From an uncultured Aquimarina sp. (GTDB lineage Bacteria; Bacteroidota; Bacteroidia; Flavobacteriales; Flavobacteriaceae), in NCBI GenBank assembly GCA_937951135.1, contig CALFCI010000117.1, positions 1 to 44,635 of the forward strand: a stretch of 44,635 nucleotides of DNA, given 5' to 3'. How positions within the stretch are numbered: the first letter of the stretch is position 1; each line of letters starts with the position of its first letter. The translations under genes and the position numbers were made by a program. Shown piece after piece: positions 1-9,964 of this stretch. The notes under the pieces were generated by a model. The model did not search any database and was not told the origin of the DNA. It worked only from the letters and a program-made list of their open reading frames with translations.

Positions 1-3000
1 TCGTAGCAGTATCCGTTTGTCCGTTATCCAAATCTGTCATCAAATAAGGAATCGGTGTTGGATTGCCTGTAAAGGCTGGAATCGGATCAAAAGTAACAAT
101 ACCTGTCAGTGGATCATACGTCCAAGTTCCTTCTAAAGGATCCGTAAACGTTAAATCTACAACGCCAGGTGTAGAAGGATCTAAATCGATACTTACATCA
201 CTAAATGTTGGAGTACTACCATCAGATAATTCATCATTACCCAATATCGAAATATCTGTATTAGCACCCGTTATTGTTGGTACTGCATTCGTATCATCAT
301 TCGCTATTGGGGCAACTGCAGTGTATTCTATATTTACGGTAGCAATGTTTGATGTTGCTCCTTCATTATCATCTACTGTATAGGTAATATCTGTTGGATT
401 ACCGGTAAAACCATCTTCTGGATCAAAACTCAATTCACCCGTATTGCTATCATACAACCAAACTCCTTGATTCGGCACGGTAAAACCGATAACATCGCCA
501 TCAACATCTGTAACCACATTCGTTGCGCCTCCTGGGGTCGTTAAATTTACAGTAAGAGCGTCTATAGCGACATCATCTGTATCACCATCTAATAGGTCTA
601 CAGATACTGTTGTCCCCGCAGTATTTCCTAAACTCGATTCATTATCTGCTACGGGAGGTGCATTTGGTGTTATGGTAACACTTGCCGTATCCTCATCATC
701 ATCAGGTTGCCCATCGGTTAAATCATCTGTATTCTCATCGGTATTCGGATCACTATCAGGATCTAACTGATTACTCGCAGTAATCAATGCATTATTCACA
801 TAGGGTCCTGTAGCATTAACGGTTACATCATACGTTAAGGTTAGTGTTGTTCCTTTAGTAATCGACAATCCACTCCATACTATAGATTGATTTCCAGCAT
901 TATATGCACCACCATTCGATAATGTCCCGGGAACTAAAGTATACCCTGCTGGAATGACATCAGACACGCTTACACCATCTGCATCCACATAAGTATTACC
1001 GTTTTGATTCGACACTTCAATTGTAAATTGTACCGTTTCTCCTACTCTGGCACTTGTAGGCAATACCGATTTTGACAATTCTAAATCTGAAACTCCTGCC
1101 ACTTCCAAGATCATACGATCAAAAACACTAGGACATGTTCCATTCGTAACTGTCCATTGAAATTCATAAAAACCAACAGCCAATGCTGTTACTATTGTGT
1201 TTTCATCATTTGGACTTAAGAAATTAGCTGTAGAAGGTCCTGAAACCTGAGACCATGTACCCATTTCTGGAGTTACAGTTGCAACGGCATCAAGTGTGGT
1301 CGTAGCAGTAATGGCTACAATTTGGTCTACTCCCGCATCTGCAGCAGTAGGTTGTTCATTAACCAAAATCTCTACAGTATCCGTTACCGTGCACCCACCA
1401 CTAGTCACAGACCATTCATATACATAAGGAACTACATCTGGTATTAATCCTGTAATGAGCGTATTTGGAAAAGTAGGTGACAAAATCGCAGAAGGATTTG
1501 GTCCTGATACTTGTGACCATGTACCCACACCCTCTGTAATAACATCTGCATCCATGGTTACTTGGTTAGCACAAATTTCTTGATCTGGACCTGCTATTGC
1601 TGCAGAAGGAGAAACATCTGGAAATGTAATTTCCATAACATCAACTTGTGGATCGCAAGCAGACCCGGGACTTAATGGAAAAGGACCTCCATTGGTCACT
1701 GTCCACGTTAATCGGTATGGTGTATTAATATTATCAGGTACATTAGACAAGGTACTCGTTGGTGAATTAGGGCTATCAATTACAATCACTCCACCAGATG
1801 GATCATCGGCAGGTACTGCAAAGGACCAAGTACCAATGCCCACAAAAGGCACTGCTGTAATTGCACTTAATTGTGCATCTAACTGACATGCATTAAGTTG
1901 ATCTAGACCAGCATCAGCAGCACTTGGTGGTTCATAAGCTTCTATTCTAACGACATCTGCTAGCTTAAGACATTCACCTTTGGTATAAGTCCATTCTAAG
2001 ATATACAACCCTGGATTAGGAATATCCATGGTAGTATCAAACTGGGTATCATCTGCAAAAGAAGCTCCATTACCGCCTACAGGATAGACAATAGACCATT
2101 CTCCAGTAACTGCCGGTGATAATGGTATTGCTGATGATGCTATTAATGAAGGATCAGACCCTGCTAATTGTACTTGATTTAATACAGCATCTGCCAAACA
2201 CTTTTGTTGATCTGGTCCCGCAGTTGGATTGGGGGGTTGGCTAATGGTATTAATCATTACCGTAGCTGTTCCTGGATCGCACACCGGAGCAGCGGGGCCA
2301 ATCGTAAACGTTACATCATCAGGCTCATATTGAAACTCATATTCTGTTCCTAGAGTAATCGTTGCATTTGCGGTATTAGCTCCTGTAGTTGTTATGACAG
2401 ACGAAACTCCTGTAGAAGAAAGCTCCGTCCAAGTACCTGTAGAACCTCTAGTTCCTTCCAACAATACACTAGTTGCACCGCACAGTTCTTGATCAGACCC
2501 CGCGTCTGCAGGAGCTGCCACTTCAATTTGTACATCATCAGAACTAGGTGGACATGTCGGACTTCCAATAATAGACCATCGAAACGTATATATTCCTGTA
2601 ACAAGACCTGTTACAGAAGTTCCAGGATTATTTACATTACTAATACTAGGCGTGTTTGGTCCAGAAACTATGGACCATAATCCATCTTCAGTAATCGCAT
2701 CAAAATTATTACCTGCCAAGGTTGCTGTGGTTGTATCACATCGATTTTGATCCGGCCCTGCCGCGGCAACTGTTTGAGGAATTCCTACTGTAATCATTAC
2801 CGTATCTGTAGCTGTACCACAATCACCACCGGTTACTGTCCAATCAAAAGTATACACCCCTGAAAGCGTAAAGGTAATCGTACTTTTAGGATTGGTATCA
2901 TCTGAAAATGTGAAACCTCCTGCACCTGTATTTAATGACCATTGCCCTGTTGCTCCTGAAGGCAATACCTCAGCATCCATTACAAACACAGATTGACATC

Positions 3001-5509
3001 CTGTTATATCTACCCCTGCACTGGTTGTTGCAATAGCATTTGCAATTGTTATTTCTACATCATCAGCAACAGATTGACACCCTGGAGCCGTAACCGTCCA
3101 CGTCATGATATGTGATCCATCGGCACTGAAATTTGCTGTCGTATTACTAAGATCTGCTGTTAAAGGTGTAAACGTAACTGCAGGATCTGATGTTGTCCAT
3201 ACTCCGGTTTCTCCAGGTTGTAAAGCACTCCCTTGTAATACATAACTTGCGGTTCCTGCATCTTCACAATCATCAGGTCCAGCAGTAACATTTTGAGGCC
3301 CTACCGAAGTATCTGTTGTAATACCCACAGTATCAAAACTGGATGAAGGACATACCCCTCCTGCTGCACTAGCACTGATATCTACAGTCCAAGTAAACGT
3401 ATAGAGTTGATTGGTTAATGTCATTCCTGAGACTACTGCATTTGGGTCATTTGCATTCGGTAAAAAAGTAAGACCTGCAGGAACTGATGTCCACAGACCT
3501 TGCTCCCCTGGTAAAGGCGTATTCGCATTTAATTGAACATTAGTATCCGAACATACCGTTTGAGGAGTTGTAGTAATCACTGCTGCACTTAGTGCATTAG
3601 GAGAAACCGTGATCATAATATCTTCTGGAGGAGCTTGACACCCTAATGATGGCCCTCCCGTTACACTATATCGAAATACATAATCCCCTGCTACGGTAAG
3701 ATCTGAAACACCAATAGTCTCACTATAAATATCAGTTATGGTTGCTGTACTAGGACCACTAACCTGTGACCATAGCGAAGATCCCACAAAAATCTCGTTA
3801 CCGTTTAAGGTTGTGCCAGAAGCACCACAATCAAGCACCACATTTGCTCCTAATGATGGAGGTGTTGCAGATCGTGTAATTGTAATGTTAATGGCATCTG
3901 TTGCCTCAGCGCACGCTGTTGATATGGCTCCTTCCTCAGACCTCTTCAATAGTACCGTATATGTACCGTCAGGGAGTTCTGCAAGACTACTCATTCCAAA
4001 ATGTTGAATAAAATCTAATGAAAACACTCCCAATATAAAATTATCACCAAGTCCCTGAAAACCAATTGAATAATCAATTAATGGATAGTTAACTGGATCA
4101 AAAGGACCACTAACAATACTATATTCCGTGGTACTCCCATCCACAATAGCAAGCGGAATCGGAATTGTAGATACGTTACATTCTCCAGTAATATCCATCT
4201 CTGTATTTGCTATGATCGAGGGAGTAGAATTTCCATAACTAACCGTTACTGTTGCATCATTATTACACGCAGCCATTGGTGGTGCTGCTGTACTAGGGTT
4301 TGTAATCGTATACAGAAACGTATATGGAGCATTTCCTGTATCTAAACCTGTAACTAAAGTCGTAGGATTGGTTGGGTCATTGATAACTACATTAGCGTCA
4401 CCACCTGTATAGGTCCACAATACGCTTTCTCCTGCAAATGTAAGTTCATTCGCCACTAGTGTGGTTTGACTTATCGTAGGGTCACAAAAAACAATGTTAC
4501 TATTTCCAGCCGATACTGGCGAAATATCTTGTGTTGCTTCTGGAACATTTATGGTCACAGTATCACTACCTGTTACACAAGGGCCGCTTACCGACCATCG
4601 AAACACATAGGCACCTTCTTCTAATTCGGAAACTGTAGCCGTTTCTCCAGTGCCACCTGGCGGCACTACTAAAGAAGGTGCAGTAGGACCACTCACAAAA
4701 GACCATGTTCCTGATTGACCATTTAAACCACAGCCACCAAAAGTACCTGAAAGATTTGCACTCTGTGTTGCGGTATAACATTGATCTAAATTTTGAGTCG
4801 AACCCGCATCTACACTCTGAACACCTCCATAATTGGTCACATCAATCTCATCAAAAGCCACACAATCTAAATTAGTACCTAAGGCATTTTCATTAATAAT
4901 GGAGTACCGTACCGTTGTCGTTCCACAACCAGTTTCTGGTAACGTTATAGAGGTAATATTTTGATCTGGGAAATTAATAACTACTCCTGCATCATTCCCA
5001 CCCACTGTAGACCATGCTACTGTTTCCCCATGAAGTGGAGCGTTACCAGTTAATAAAATCCCTCCATTGCTTGGACAGGATTGGATATTGCCTCCATTAA
5101 TTACGGGCTCTGTTAATGGTTTAATTTCAACCATTACATCATCCTGATTATCTATACCATCGCCACAACTTCCTATCAGTCTAAATGTATAGATATTTCC
5201 ACCGGTATGACCAGTTATTGTTGTAGTCAACGCATTTGGAGAATCAATAATTACAGAAGGCCCTCCTATTTGAATCCATTGTGAACCTGTATTAGGTGCC
5301 GTTACCGTACCCACTAAGGTTAAAGGTTCTCCATCACAAAGCACTGGAACTCCTGGAGGTGCTACAACAGCACTTGGTGAACAGTTTTGCGCATGCAGTA
5401 TAGGCATTGCTATAAAAAAGAATAGCACAGTTATACACAATCTGTAAGACGGTATACTCTTATTTATAAATAATTTTAATTTTTGATCGGTTAAGTAATT
5501 ATTCTTCAT
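1..5509 (-). CDS. Giant Ig/PKD-like repeat surface protein, C-terminus outside window
   Basis: The minus-strand frame stays open from an ATG at 5509 to the window edge, about 1836 codons, so the C-terminus is missing. Residues 1-40 form a signal peptide with hydrophobic core LCITVLFFIAMPILHA followed by QNC. A long series of Ig/PKD-like units of roughly 90 residues follows. Their recurrent marks are AGPDQ-type starts (at least nine, e.g. AGPDQNRC, AGSDQELC, AGLDQLNAC), a central W-S-x-V-S-G-P, and an ending like YTFxWTVT. Next comes a DUF11-like conserved-repeat domain (DLELSKSVLPTSARVGETV), then two cadherin/VCBS-like units beginning PPVADNESS and APIANDDT, each with an FTGNPT segment. Acidic clusters such as DGQPDDDEDT suggest calcium binding. 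Bacteroidota proteins of this kind are usually type IX cargo with a C-terminal sorting domain, but that end is not visible. It is probably an adhesin or gliding-related surface protein; the ligand is unknown. Confidence 0.88.
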   Translation of the reverse strand, partial: MKNNYLTDQKLKLFINKSIPSYRLCITVLFFFIAMPILHAQNCSPSAVVAPPGVPVLCDGEPLTLVGTVTAPNTGSQWIQIGGPSVIIDSPNALTTTITGHTGGNIYTFRLIGSCGDGIDNQDDVMVEIKPLTEPVINGGNIQSCPSNGGILLTGNAPLHGETVAWSTVGGNDAGVVINFPDQNITSITLPETGCGTTTVRYSIINENALGTNLDCVAFDEIDVTNYGGVQSVDAGSTQNLDQCYTATQSANLSGTFGGCGLNGQSGTWSFVSGPTAPSLVVPPGGTGETATVSELEEGAYVFRWSVSGPCVTGSDTVTINVPEATQDISPVSAGNSNIVFCDPTISQTTLVANELTFAGESVLWTYTGGDANVVINDPTNPTTLVTGLDTGNAPYTFLYTITNPSTAAPPMAACNNDATVTVSYGNSTPSIIANTEMDITGECNVSTIPIPLAIVDGSTTEYSIVSGPFDPVNYPLIDYSIGFQGLGDNFILGVFSLDFIQHFGMSSLAELPDGTYTVLLKRSEEGAISTACAEATDAINITITRSATPPSLGANVVLDCGASGTTLNGNEIFVGSSLWSQVSGPSTATITDIYSETIGVSDLTVAGDYVFRYSVTGGPSLGCQAPPEDIMITVSPNALSAAVITTTPQTVCSDTNVQLNANTPLPGEQGLWTSVPAGLTFLPNANDPNAVVSGMTLTNQLYTFTWTVDISASAAGGVCPSSSFDTVGITTDTSVGPQNVTAGPDDCEDAGTASYVLQGSALQPGETGVWTTSDPAVTFTPLTADLSNTTANFSADGSHIMTWTVTAPGCQSVADDVEITIANAIATTSAGVDITGCQSVFVMDAEVLPSGATGQWSLNTGAGGFTFSDDTNPKSTITFTLSGVYTFDWTVTGGDCGTATDTVMITVGIPQTVAAAGPDQNRCDTTTATLAGNNFDAITEDGLWSIVSGPNTPSISNVNNPGTSVTGLVTGIYTFRWSIIGSPTCPPSSDDVQIEVAAPADAGSDQELCGATSVLLEGTRGSTGTWTELSSTGVSSVITTTGANTANATITLGTEYEFQYEPDDVTFTIGPAAPVCDPGTATVMINTISQPPNPTAGPDQQKCLADAVLNQVQLAGSDPSLIASSAIPLSPAVTGEWSIVYPVGGNGASFADDTQFDTTMDIPNPGLYILEWTYTKGECLKLADVVRIEAYEPPSAADAGLDQLNACQLDAQLSAITAVPFVGIGTWSFAVPADDPSGGVIVIDSPNSPTSTLSNVPDNINTPYRLTWTVTNGGPFPLSPGSACDPQVDVMEITFPDVSPSAAIAGPDQEICANQVTMDADVITEGVGTWSQVSGPNPSAILSPTFPNTLITGLIPDVVPYVYEWSVTSGGCTVTDTVEILVNEQPTAADAGVDQIVAITATTTLDAVATVTPEMGTWSQVSGPSTANFLSPNDENTIVTALAVGFYEFQWTVTNGTCPSVFDRMILEVAGVSDLELSKSVLPTSARVGETVQFTIEVSNQNGNTYVDADGVSVSDVIPAGYTLVPGTLSNGGAYNAGNQSIVWSGLSITKGTTLTLTYDVTVNATGPYVNNALITASNQLDPDSDPNTDENTDDLTDGQPDDDEDTASVTITPNAPPVADNESSLGNTAGTTVSVDLLDGDTDDVAIDALTVNLTTPGGATNVVTDVDGDVIGFTVPNQGVWLYDSNTGELSFDPEDGFTGNPTDITYTVDDNEGATSNIATVNIEYTAVAPIANDDTNAVPTITGANTDISILGNDELSDGSTPTFSDVSIDLDPSTPGVVDLTFTDPLEGTWTYDPLTGIVTFDPIPAFTGNPTPIPYLMTDLDNGQTDTAT

Positions 5510-6017
5510 ATACACAATAGGTTAGTATATTAATTTAGTAGTAGTAGTAGTAAATAAAACTATAGAAAGCACACATCACTATAGAATCCAAACTCTAGAA
5601 AAAACAAGCATTACAGATGAAGTACAAAAAAAAGAGATTAAAGGTTACGCCTACCTCCCATTAATGGTCTTGATCAGTAAATAAGAGATATTTCCACTTC
5701 AAATGTACCTCTTATATTTGAATAAAAATTATGGTTATACCATAAAATAACTACCATGCACACCATACTATCACCTTATGATTTATAGCTAATGCAGACT
5801 CAAAAACCTAAATCAACATATTTTGTGGCAAAGAGAACCCCTTAAATGCGGATAATTGATTGGATCATACCTTTTTGAAACCAAAAAATACCGACTACCG
5901 ATTCGATACTATGCAGAACTTTTAAGCTAAAAAGGCTACTGCTTCTGTTCATATCAAGCCTTATACTATCATTGTTTATTTTATTTTTAAAACTTTCACT
6001 TGATTTTAGTCTTAAAA
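5510..6017. other. Divergent intergenic region between adhesin and anmK
   Basis: About 508 bases lie between two divergent genes and must hold both promoters. Visible features are a GTA trinucleotide run at 5537-5552, just upstream of the adhesin start, and a 7-base inverted repeat TTATGGT/ACCATAA with a 3-base loop at 5729-5745. A TATATTTG -7-like box lies at 5713-5720 on the plus strand, about 300 bases from anmK and without a well-spaced TTG. I see no convincing ORF or RNA gene here. Confidence 0.6.
5537..5552. repeat. GTA trinucleotide microsatellite upstream of adhesin
   Basis: Five tandem GTA/TAG triplets lie about 28-43 bases upstream of the adhesin start codon (TACTACTAC on its coding strand). 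The run sits in the likely leader or promoter of that gene. Changes in copy number could alter spacing, but nothing in the window shows that they do. Confidence 0.8.
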
Positions 6018-7151
6018 ATGATCATCTTTCGGCAACTGATTAACCTAACGATTCTAATTTTGCCTACACTATATCACGTTATTGGACTCATGTCTGGAAC
6101 TTCGCTAGATGGTTTAGATATTGCATATTGTTCTTTTACCTCAACAGCAAAGGGACTCTGGAGTTTTGAAATCATAAAGACACAAAGTATTAACTACACT
6201 AGTGATTTTAAACATCAATTACAACAGACCGTACACCTATCTCCAGTCGAACTATTAAACGTTCACAACACCTATGGAAGTTGGCTTGGAGATCAAGTGC
6301 ACTCCTTTATCAAGACGCATCAACTACAGGTAGATTTTATAGCCAGTCACGGCCACACGGTATTCCATCAACCTGAACAGGGGATCACTTTACAAATAGG
6401 TTCTGGTCAACACCTTGCGAATGTATGTAAGCATAAAGTGATTGCTGATTTTAGAACCAATGATGTTGCGCTTGGCGGACAGGGAGCTCCTTTAGTTCCG
6501 GTGGGAGATCAATTATTATTTAATGATTATGATTTTTGCCTGAATCTTGGAGGGATTAGCAATATCTCTTTTGAACACTCTGGTAAAAGAATAGCCTACG
6601 ATATTTCTCCAGTAAACATGTTACTCAATCAACTTTGTAAAAAAATCAACATTCCGTATGATAAAGGAGGCCAAATTGCCGCCACTGGACAGTTAAACCC
6701 AGAGTTACTCGCAAAATTAAATGCGCTTCCGTATTATCAACTACCCTACCCTAAATCATTGGGTGTAGAATGGTACACCAAAAACGTATTTCCTATTTTG
6801 GATACTATTACCGATACTGTTCCTAACCTTTTACATACTTCAGTACAACATATTGCTACGCAAATCGCTTTACAAATTACCGATGCTATACAAATCACTG
6901 GCAAAAAAAATGCTTCAGTATTGATAACAGGTGGAGGTGCAAAAAACACTTTTTTAATTCAACAACTCCAATCCTTGCTTAGTGAATCAGCCACAGTGAA
7001 TATTCCTAACGAAACGATTATTGATTTTAAAGAGGCACTAATTTTTGCGTTCATGGGTGTGCTTCGAGAGCGTAAAGAGGTAAATTGTTTGCAATCAGTT
7101 ACAGGCGCAAGGCGGAACTCTTCCTCTGGAGTGGTTTTTCATCCGATATAG
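6018..7151 (+). CDS. anmK: Anhydro-N-acetylmuramic acid kinase
   Basis: This kinase phosphorylates and opens 1,6-anhydro-MurNAc to give MurNAc-6-phosphate in cytoplasmic cell-wall recycling. The family signature GLMSGTSLDGLDIAYC lies near the N-terminus. It is followed by SHGHTVFHQP, the DFRTNDVALGGQGAPLVP segment, NLGGISNIS, DISPVNMLLNQ and the C-terminal ITGGGAKN, all hallmarks of the AnmK/sugar-kinase fold. From the ATG at 6018 the product is 377 residues, near family length. The start is uncertain: the frame is open back to a TTG at 6000, while a TTG at 6060 would place the signature about six residues in, where most homologues have it. No clear ribosome binding site separates these options. 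The gene is divergent from the adhesin and followed by a repeat-containing spacer. Confidence 0.93.
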   Translation: MIIFRQLINLTILILPTLYHVIGLMSGTSLDGLDIAYCSFTSTAKGLWSFEIIKTQSINYTSDFKHQLQQTVHLSPVELLNVHNTYGSWLGDQVHSFIKTHQLQVDFIASHGHTVFHQPEQGITLQIGSGQHLANVCKHKVIADFRTNDVALGGQGAPLVPVGDQLLFNDYDFCLNLGGISNISFEHSGKRIAYDISPVNMLLNQLCKKINIPYDKGGQIAATGQLNPELLAKLNALPYYQLPYPKSLGVEWYTKNVFPILDTITDTVPNLLHTSVQHIATQIALQITDAIQITGKKNASVLITGGGAKNTFLIQQLQSLLSESATVNIPNETIIDFKEALIFAFMGVLRERKEVNCLQSVTGARRNSSSGVVFHPI

Positions 7152-7196
7152 ACCGCTTGTTCCAAACAATAATCTTAAAAAATTATATTTCATTGT

Positions 7197-7385
7197 TAAG
7201 TACATGACAAAAAAATCATAATAATTTGATTTACAGCAATATAAATAGAATTTCATGATAAAGAAAATTATTATTTATTTTTTTAGTCCTGGTTCTTGTC
7301 TCATAAAAATTATAAACGATTCTATACTTGAAATAAGTTGTTTAATTACTATTTTTCAGGTTTTTGCTGATTTTTGTCATGTATT
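7197..7385. repeat. MITE-like element with terminal inverted repeats
   Basis: Between anmK and udk lies a ~189-base segment. Its left end (taagtacatgac plus an A run and tca, 7197-7218) is matched in inverse by its right end (tga, T run, gtcatgtattta, 7368-7385). The arms differ by two A residues in the A run and one base in the outer part. The left ~95 bases recur at about 13997-14091. The interior is A/T rich and has no ORF. This structure suits a small non-autonomous mobile element. No target duplication is obvious. Confidence 0.5.
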
Positions 7386-7461
7386 TAGATATAAACGCTA
7401 ACCTTTATTCAAGACATCTAGCTTTCCCTATCTTTACAAACTCAAATAACACCAAATTATA

Positions 7462-8070
7462 ATGCTCATTATAGGAATCGCCGGAGGAACTGCTTGCGGC
7501 AAAACAACAATCATCGCACAGCTAGTTACTGCATTTGCTAACGATGAGATTACTGTGATCTCACAAGACGATTATTACAAAGAAACCAATCACCTGAGTA
7601 CAGAAGAACGAATCGCTATCAATTTTGACCATCCAAGCGCTATCGATTTTGAACTGTTAACACAACATCTTATTAGCCTACAACAAGGCAATACTATCGA
7701 ACGACCTGTATACTCTTTTATCACTCATAATCGCACAACAGAAACAGTAGCTATAAAATCTTCTAGAATTTTAATCATAGAAGGAATCTTACTATTATCA
7801 CAACCACAACTAAGAAATTTAATAGATCTCAAAATTTTTATTGATGTAGATGCTGATGAACGTTTAATTCGAAGATTAAAACGAGATATGAATACCCGAG
7901 GAAGAAGTATGGAGCAAGTATTGGATCAATATCTACAGACCATAAAACCAATGCATGAACGGTATATAGCCCCTACAAAAAAGTTCGCAGACCTCATCAT
8001 TTCTAATCCCGATTCAATTTCTCAAGCGGTAACGATACTTAAAGCATCTATTCAAAAACATTTAGATTAA
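7462..8070 (+). CDS. udk: Uridine kinase
   Basis: The 202-residue product has the nucleoside-kinase P-loop GIAGGTACGKTT at residues 5-16, the QDDYYK segment, NFDHPSAIDFELL, the RPVYSFITHNR substrate loop, IIEGILLL, and the lid RRLKRDMNTRGRS. These match the uridine/cytidine kinase family, which phosphorylates uridine and cytidine with ATP or GTP in pyrimidine salvage. The length is typical. The DivIC-like gene follows after 75 bases on the same strand, and the two may share a transcript. Confidence 0.95.
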   Translation: MLIIGIAGGTACGKTTIIAQLVTAFANDEITVISQDDYYKETNHLSTEERIAINFDHPSAIDFELLTQHLISLQQGNTIERPVYSFITHNRTTETVAIKSSRILIIEGILLLSQPQLRNLIDLKIFIDVDADERLIRRLKRDMNTRGRSMEQVLDQYLQTIKPMHERYIAPTKKFADLIISNPDSISQAVTILKASIQKHLD

Positions 8071-8145
8071 CTTTTGTACATTTATACCGTACTTTTTAGT
8101 ACCCTTTTTGTACTTTATAACACTAGATTTTAATTTACCATACGA

Positions 8146-8490
8146 TTGAAAATAATTGCATTTTTAAAACAACTGAAAAACAATACCCAATGGAGTATGG
8201 TTTTTTCTTTTTTGTTAAATAAATATATTTTAATTCTTATCCTATTTGGATTTTGGATGTTATTTTTTGACACCAATTCATGGTTAGTACATCGAGAACT
8301 TAATGAAGAAATTGATGAACTAAAAAACAATAAGGCGTACTACCAAAAAGAAATTGATATTGATCAAAAGGGAATTCAAAAATTAAAAGACAGTAATGAA
8401 TTAGAGCGTTTTGCTAGAGAAGAATACTTTATGAAAAGAGAAGATGAGGAAATCTATATTATAGAATATACCGACAGTATTTCTAAATAA
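8146..8490 (+). CDS. Septum formation initiator family protein (FtsB/DivIC-like)
   Basis: This 114-residue bitopic protein has a short cytoplasmic N-terminus, one membrane segment at about residues 22-40 (KYILILILFGFWMLFF), then a periplasmic coiled coil (NEEIDELKNNKAYYQKEI). It ends with the family signature LERFAREEYFMKREDEEIYIIEY. FtsB/DivIC proteins act with FtsL and FtsQ/DivIB to activate septal wall synthesis. The start used is the TTG at 8146: the next methionine codon at 8197 would remove the basic cytoplasmic tail that homologues have, and no in-frame ATG lies upstream. It sits between udk and the mutase genes, an order I recall in other flavobacteria. Confidence 0.88.
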   Translation: MKIIAFLKQLKNNTQWSMVFSFLLNKYILILILFGFWMLFFDTNSWLVHRELNEEIDELKNNKAYYQKEIDIDQKGIQKLKDSNELERFAREEYFMKREDEEIYIIEYTDSISK

Positions 8491-8529
8491 ATAACAGTGG
8501 TTGGGTACCCGTAAAAGCCAAAACACAAT

Positions 8530-9915
8530 ATGACAACATCTTTATTTAATGATTTTGATGGAGTGTCTCCAAAACAATGGAAACAGAAAATCCAGTTTGA
8601 ACTCAATGGACAGGAGTATAACGAATCATTACTATATGCTACACTAGAAGGAATTAACATCAAGCCTTTTTATAGCAAAAGCGATATTGACCCTAAGCTT
8701 GACATTCCTTCTCCCGAGGGTTCATGGAAAAACAGTGTGAAAATTATTGCTAATGAAGCGAAAACAGCAAACGCAAAAGCACAAGAAGCAATCCATCAAG
8801 GTGCGGAAAGTATTCATTTTTATATTACAACGACAACGGTAACCCCAAAGGTATTATTACAAGAAATCTCTAAACAAACCCCTATCTATATCAGCACCTC
8901 TTTTTTATCTGCTACCTATATTGAAAGCGTAAGTACTGTGGCTACCCAATTTGGGATACTATGTTATGTATTAACAGATACAATAGAAACATTAGAAAGT
9001 TCTGGTAGTTGGCACACCCATACAAAAGAGGATGCCACACAGCTAGAAGCTATAGCCACAATAACGGGAAACATACAAAGTAACTGTGCCGTAAATATGA
9101 GCACCTATCAAAATGGAGGAGCAACTATGGTGCAACAATTAGCCTACGGATTAGCACATGCCAATGAATACTTAAATTACTTTAATACGAAAAAAAAAAC
9201 ATCGCCTTTCCTCAATACTCCAATGGTTTTCACTGTTGCACTGGGCAGTAATTATTTTTTTGAAATTGCAAAACTTAGAGCATTACGACTATTGTGGCGT
9301 TCATTAAGTGCAGAATACGGAGTTAAAGAAGAGTGCCATATTATCGCGACACCATCCCTTCGAAATAAAACGATATTGGAAGCCAATATGAATATGATTC
9401 GAACCACGACGGAATGCATGAGTGCTATCTTAGGAGGCGCAGATACCATTTGCAATCAACGGTATGACATTTTATTTAATGATGATAATGATTTTGCGTC
9501 CAATAGAGCTTTACATCAATTACTCATCTTAAAACATGAAAGCGATTGTACTATCGCACAGCATCCAACTACAGGAGCTTATTATATTGAAAACATTACA
9601 AAACAGCTTGCAGAAAAAGCACTAGCATTGTTTAAAAATATCGAAAAATCCGGAGGGTTACTCCATCAATTGACCACTGGAACACTCCAGAAAAAAATAA
9701 AAGAAAGTGCCGAAAAAGAACAACAATTATTTAATAATAATACCATAACACTTACAGGCATCGACACCCATAACCTACTGAATAACACCATTCCAAATAT
9801 TAAAAAATCTCCTTTCCCAAAGACTGAAAGAAGACAAACAACCATAAATCCTATACCAATTAGGCGATTAGCAGAACAAATCGAAAGAAAAACCATAGAA
9901 AAGCCTGATATCTAG
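8530..9915 (+). CDS. mutA: Methylmalonyl-CoA mutase, small (beta) subunit
   Basis: The 461-residue product resembles the TIM-barrel half of methylmalonyl-CoA mutase but lacks the cobalamin-binding DGHDRG motif. That is the normal condition for the non-catalytic small subunit of heterodimeric bacterial mutases. Visible landmarks are WKQKIQFELNG near the N-terminus, NGGATMVQQLAYGLAHANEYL, FEIAKLRALRLLW, NMIRTTTECMSAILGGADT and NIEKSGGLLHQL, each with a counterpart in the large subunit encoded at 10763. The heterodimer interconverts methylmalonyl-CoA and succinyl-CoA, linking propionate, odd-chain fatty acids and some amino acids to the TCA cycle. Confidence 0.94.
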   Translation: MTTSLFNDFDGVSPKQWKQKIQFELNGQEYNESLLYATLEGINIKPFYSKSDIDPKLDIPSPEGSWKNSVKIIANEAKTANAKAQEAIHQGAESIHFYITTTTVTPKVLLQEISKQTPIYISTSFLSATYIESVSTVATQFGILCYVLTDTIETLESSGSWHTHTKEDATQLEAIATITGNIQSNCAVNMSTYQNGGATMVQQLAYGLAHANEYLNYFNTKKKTSPFLNTPMVFTVALGSNYFFEIAKLRALRLLWRSLSAEYGVKEECHIIATPSLRNKTILEANMNMIRTTTECMSAILGGADTICNQRYDILFNDDNDFASNRALHQLLILKHESDCTIAQHPTTGAYYIENITKQLAEKALALFKNIEKSGGLLHQLTTGTLQKKIKESAEKEQQLFNNNTITLTGIDTHNLLNNTIPNIKKSPFPKTERRQTTINPIPIRRLAEQIERKTIEKPDI

Positions 9916-9964
9916 ATTTTTTTTAGTAAATTACTGTTATATTTTTTAATTTAAATGTTAATCT

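Noticed and set aside
8491-8529. Cobalamin riboswitch ahead of mutA
   Set aside because: Only 39 bases separate the genes, far too few, and no B12-box sequence is visible.
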